Below, piece after piece: positions 63,139-64,000 of a stretch of 64,000 bases of DNA. A program made the position numbers and the translations under genes. Location: contig NZ_CP030047.1 of the NCBI RefSeq assembly GCF_015291625.1, positions 6,696,001 through 6,760,000 of the forward strand, in the 5' to 3' direction. The stretch is from Bradyrhizobium sp. CCBAU 53421 (GTDB lineage Bacteria; Pseudomonadota; Alphaproteobacteria; Rhizobiales; Xanthobacteraceae). Below the pieces are notes generated by a model, which was not told the origin of the DNA, ran no database searches, and saw only the letters and a program-made list of their open reading frames with translations. Every line of letters starts with the position of its first letter. Positions within the stretch are counted from its first letter, which is position 1.

Positions 63139-63155
63139 ACCGGGGAGGCCCCGGT
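63139..63155 (-). promoter_or_regulatory. Leader hairpin upstream of the nitrate transporter operon
   Basis: ACCGGGG and CCCCGGT pair over seven bases with a three-base loop, about 100 bases before the binding-protein ATG. It lies downstream of the sigma-54-like promoter, so it would be in the mRNA leader. Nitrate assimilation operons are often controlled by the antiterminator NasT through leader RNA. Whether this leader is such a target is not known. Confidence 0.4.
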
Positions 63156-63222
63156 CTGGCGGCGTCAGAAATCCGATGGGGTGGCCTCGAGGGACGGCTT
63201 CAATGGCGTCGGGGCTTGACTA

Positions 63223-63238
63223 TTCAAGCCTTGTGCCA
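63223..63238 (-). promoter_or_regulatory. Sigma-54-like promoter upstream of the nitrate transporter operon
   Basis: On the minus strand TGGCACAAGGCTTGAA has a perfect -24 element TGGCAC, five bases, then TTGA in place of TTGC at -12. It lies about 180 bases upstream of the binding-protein start, and nitrogen genes commonly use sigma-54 with NtrC. The lost C at -12 makes it less than certain. Confidence 0.45.
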
Positions 63239-63290
63239 AGCTACCGCACCGCAAAAATCGATTTTATTGCAAAGTCTTGCGCAACATGTC

Positions 63291-63360
63291 GCAGCGCGCG
63301 TGGAGCTTGCGCGCGCTGCCAAAAATTGCGATTCGCTTAAATCTTGTGCGCCGCACAAGA
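63291..63360 (-). terminator. Two hairpins after the hydroxyquinol dioxygenase gene
   Basis: TCTTGTGC pairs with GCACAAGA (63342-63360), followed on the minus strand by TTTAAG, about 30 bases past the dioxygenase stop. A second GC-rich hairpin, GCAGCGCGCG with CGCGCGCTGC, is at 63291-63319. The first resembles a weak intrinsic terminator. They separate the dioxygenase transcript from the nitrate operon in the 345-base gap 63044-63388. Confidence 0.5.
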
Positions 63361-63388
63361 ATTGGGCAAGCGCCTTCGATGATCGCGA

Positions 63389-64000
63389 TCAGGCGTCTTC
63401 GGCAACCTTGGTGCCGAGCGGCGCCGGCGCCATTCCGCCACCGGGCTTCACGCGGAATTCGTAGGTCATCAGGCTCCACGGACCATCCGACCGCGCGCCA
63501 TCCGGCATCACAGCATCGGTGCGCCGCTCGACCTTGGCGATCAGCTCGTCCTTCACGCCGAACACGACGTCGGAATCGATGTACTCGTCGCCTTCGACGA
63601 ACACATGCGTGATCAGCGGCTCATGGCCCTTGGCGTTGACCAGGAAGTGCACATGCGCCGGCCGCATCGGATGCCGGTTGGTCTGCGTGATCATCTGCCC
63701 GACCGGGCCGTCGGTCGGGATCGGATAGCTGCAAGGCACGATAGTGCGGAAGAAGAAGCGGCCGTCGGCATCGGTGATGAAGCGCGCCCGCGACGACGGG
63801 CCTTCGCTGGCATAGCTCGGCTTCTGCGAGTCGTAGAACCCGTCGTCGTCCGCGTGCCAGACATCGACCGGCACATTGGCCAGCGGCTTGCCGTCGAGAT
63901 CGGTGACGCGGCTTTGCACGAACATGCGCTCGCCGGGCAGGCTCGCCGAGATGTCGGTGCCGTGCGGCGTCACCTTGTGCTCGCCGACATAGAACGGGCC
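63389..64000 (-). CDS. Hydroxyquinol 1,2-dioxygenase (intradiol), C-terminal 203 residues; N-terminus outside the window
   Basis: Partial: the frame enters at base 64000 with GPFYVGEHKVTPHGTDIS. Intradiol features are present: a ligand Tyr in GPFYVGE, WHADDDGFYDSQ, a second Tyr in PCSYPIPTDGPVGQM and two ligand His in RPAHVHFLV. GFYDSQ, SYPIPTDGPVGQM and THVFVEGDEYIDSDVVFGVKD closely match hydroxyquinol 1,2-dioxygenases rather than catechol enzymes. It cleaves hydroxyquinol to maleylacetate with non-haem Fe(III). It would complete the route from gamma-resorcylate. A maleylacetate reductase gene is expected beyond the right edge. Confidence 0.9.
   Translation of the reverse strand, partial: GPFYVGEHKVTPHGTDISASLPGERMFVQSRVTDLDGKPLANVPVDVWHADDDGFYDSQKPSYASEGPSSRARFITDADGRFFFRTIVPCSYPIPTDGPVGQMITQTNRHPMRPAHVHFLVNAKGHEPLITHVFVEGDEYIDSDVVFGVKDELIAKVERRTDAVMPDGARSDGPWSLMTYEFRVKPGGGMAPAPLGTKVAEDA

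Overview
The window comes from a GC-rich alphaproteobacterial chromosome and looks most like Bradyrhizobium or a close relative. The evidence is about 65% GC, several families of dispersed palindromic intergenic repeats of the kind seen in Bradyrhizobium (the cores CGTCCCGGCGAAAGCCGGGA, GTAGCCCGGATGAAGCG and CGTCATTGCGAGGAGC recur or appear in typical form), a protein repertoire dominated by uptake systems and peripheral catabolism, and an IalB-family secreted protein. No rRNA, tRNA or CRISPR array was seen. Taxonomy and gene identities rest on sequence patterns recognised by eye, not on searches.

Left part (1-8791, minus strand): a long catabolic operon runs from a TetR regulator through an NMT1/THI5-type ABC importer (permease, binding protein, ATPase) into an enolase-superfamily enzyme, a Gfo/Idh/MocA dehydrogenase, a DUF993 aldolase-like protein and a xylose-isomerase-like TIM barrel. 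The start of an FMN-dependent 2-hydroxy-acid dehydrogenase is cut by the window edge. The set looks like one pathway for a polyhydroxylated acid that I cannot name. Then follow a VOC protein, two PfkB sugar kinases in tandem, a ferredoxin-reductase-like flavoprotein and an enoyl-CoA hydratase.

14427-24292: a TRAP transporter (DctMQP), an IlvD/Edd dehydratase, a divergent GntR/FCD regulator, a uronate-dehydrogenase-like enzyme, an SMP-30 lactonase and an aldehyde dehydrogenase. Together they suggest oxidative uronic/aldonic acid catabolism. Related AT-rich palindromes lie in both control regions.

24490-32848: an MdeB-like homodimeric 2-oxoacid dehydrogenase E1 with a divergent Lrp/AsnC regulator, an IS5-family insertion sequence sitting in the centre of a palindrome, and an AcoR-like sigma-54 activator. 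The activator is followed by a sigma-54 promoter with palindromic upstream boxes and an NTF2-flavin monooxygenase fusion.

33107-53431: envelope and accessory genes (a Gly/His- and Tyr-rich protein with Spy/LTxxQ repeats, a 35-residue membrane peptide, a 1435-residue glycine-rich autotransporter), a fumarylacetoacetate-hydrolase-fold enzyme, PPK2, a polar amino-acid uptake pair without an ATPase, a D-amino-acid-dehydrogenase-like flavoprotein, an SDR, an alcohol dehydrogenase, an EamA exporter, an aldo/keto reductase, an aldehyde dehydrogenase with a divergent ModE-like regulator, and a class I glutamine amidotransferase.

53489-64000: an aromatic module for gamma-resorcylate. It has DoxX, an AAHS-type transporter, a gamma-resorcylate decarboxylase carrying the known metal ligands, a MarR regulator, a single-component FAD hydroxylase and, at the right edge, a hydroxyquinol 1,2-dioxygenase truncated by the window. 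Between the hydroxylase and the dioxygenase sit an SMP-30 protein and a nitrate-type ABC transporter-globin operon preceded by a sigma-54-like promoter and a structured leader.
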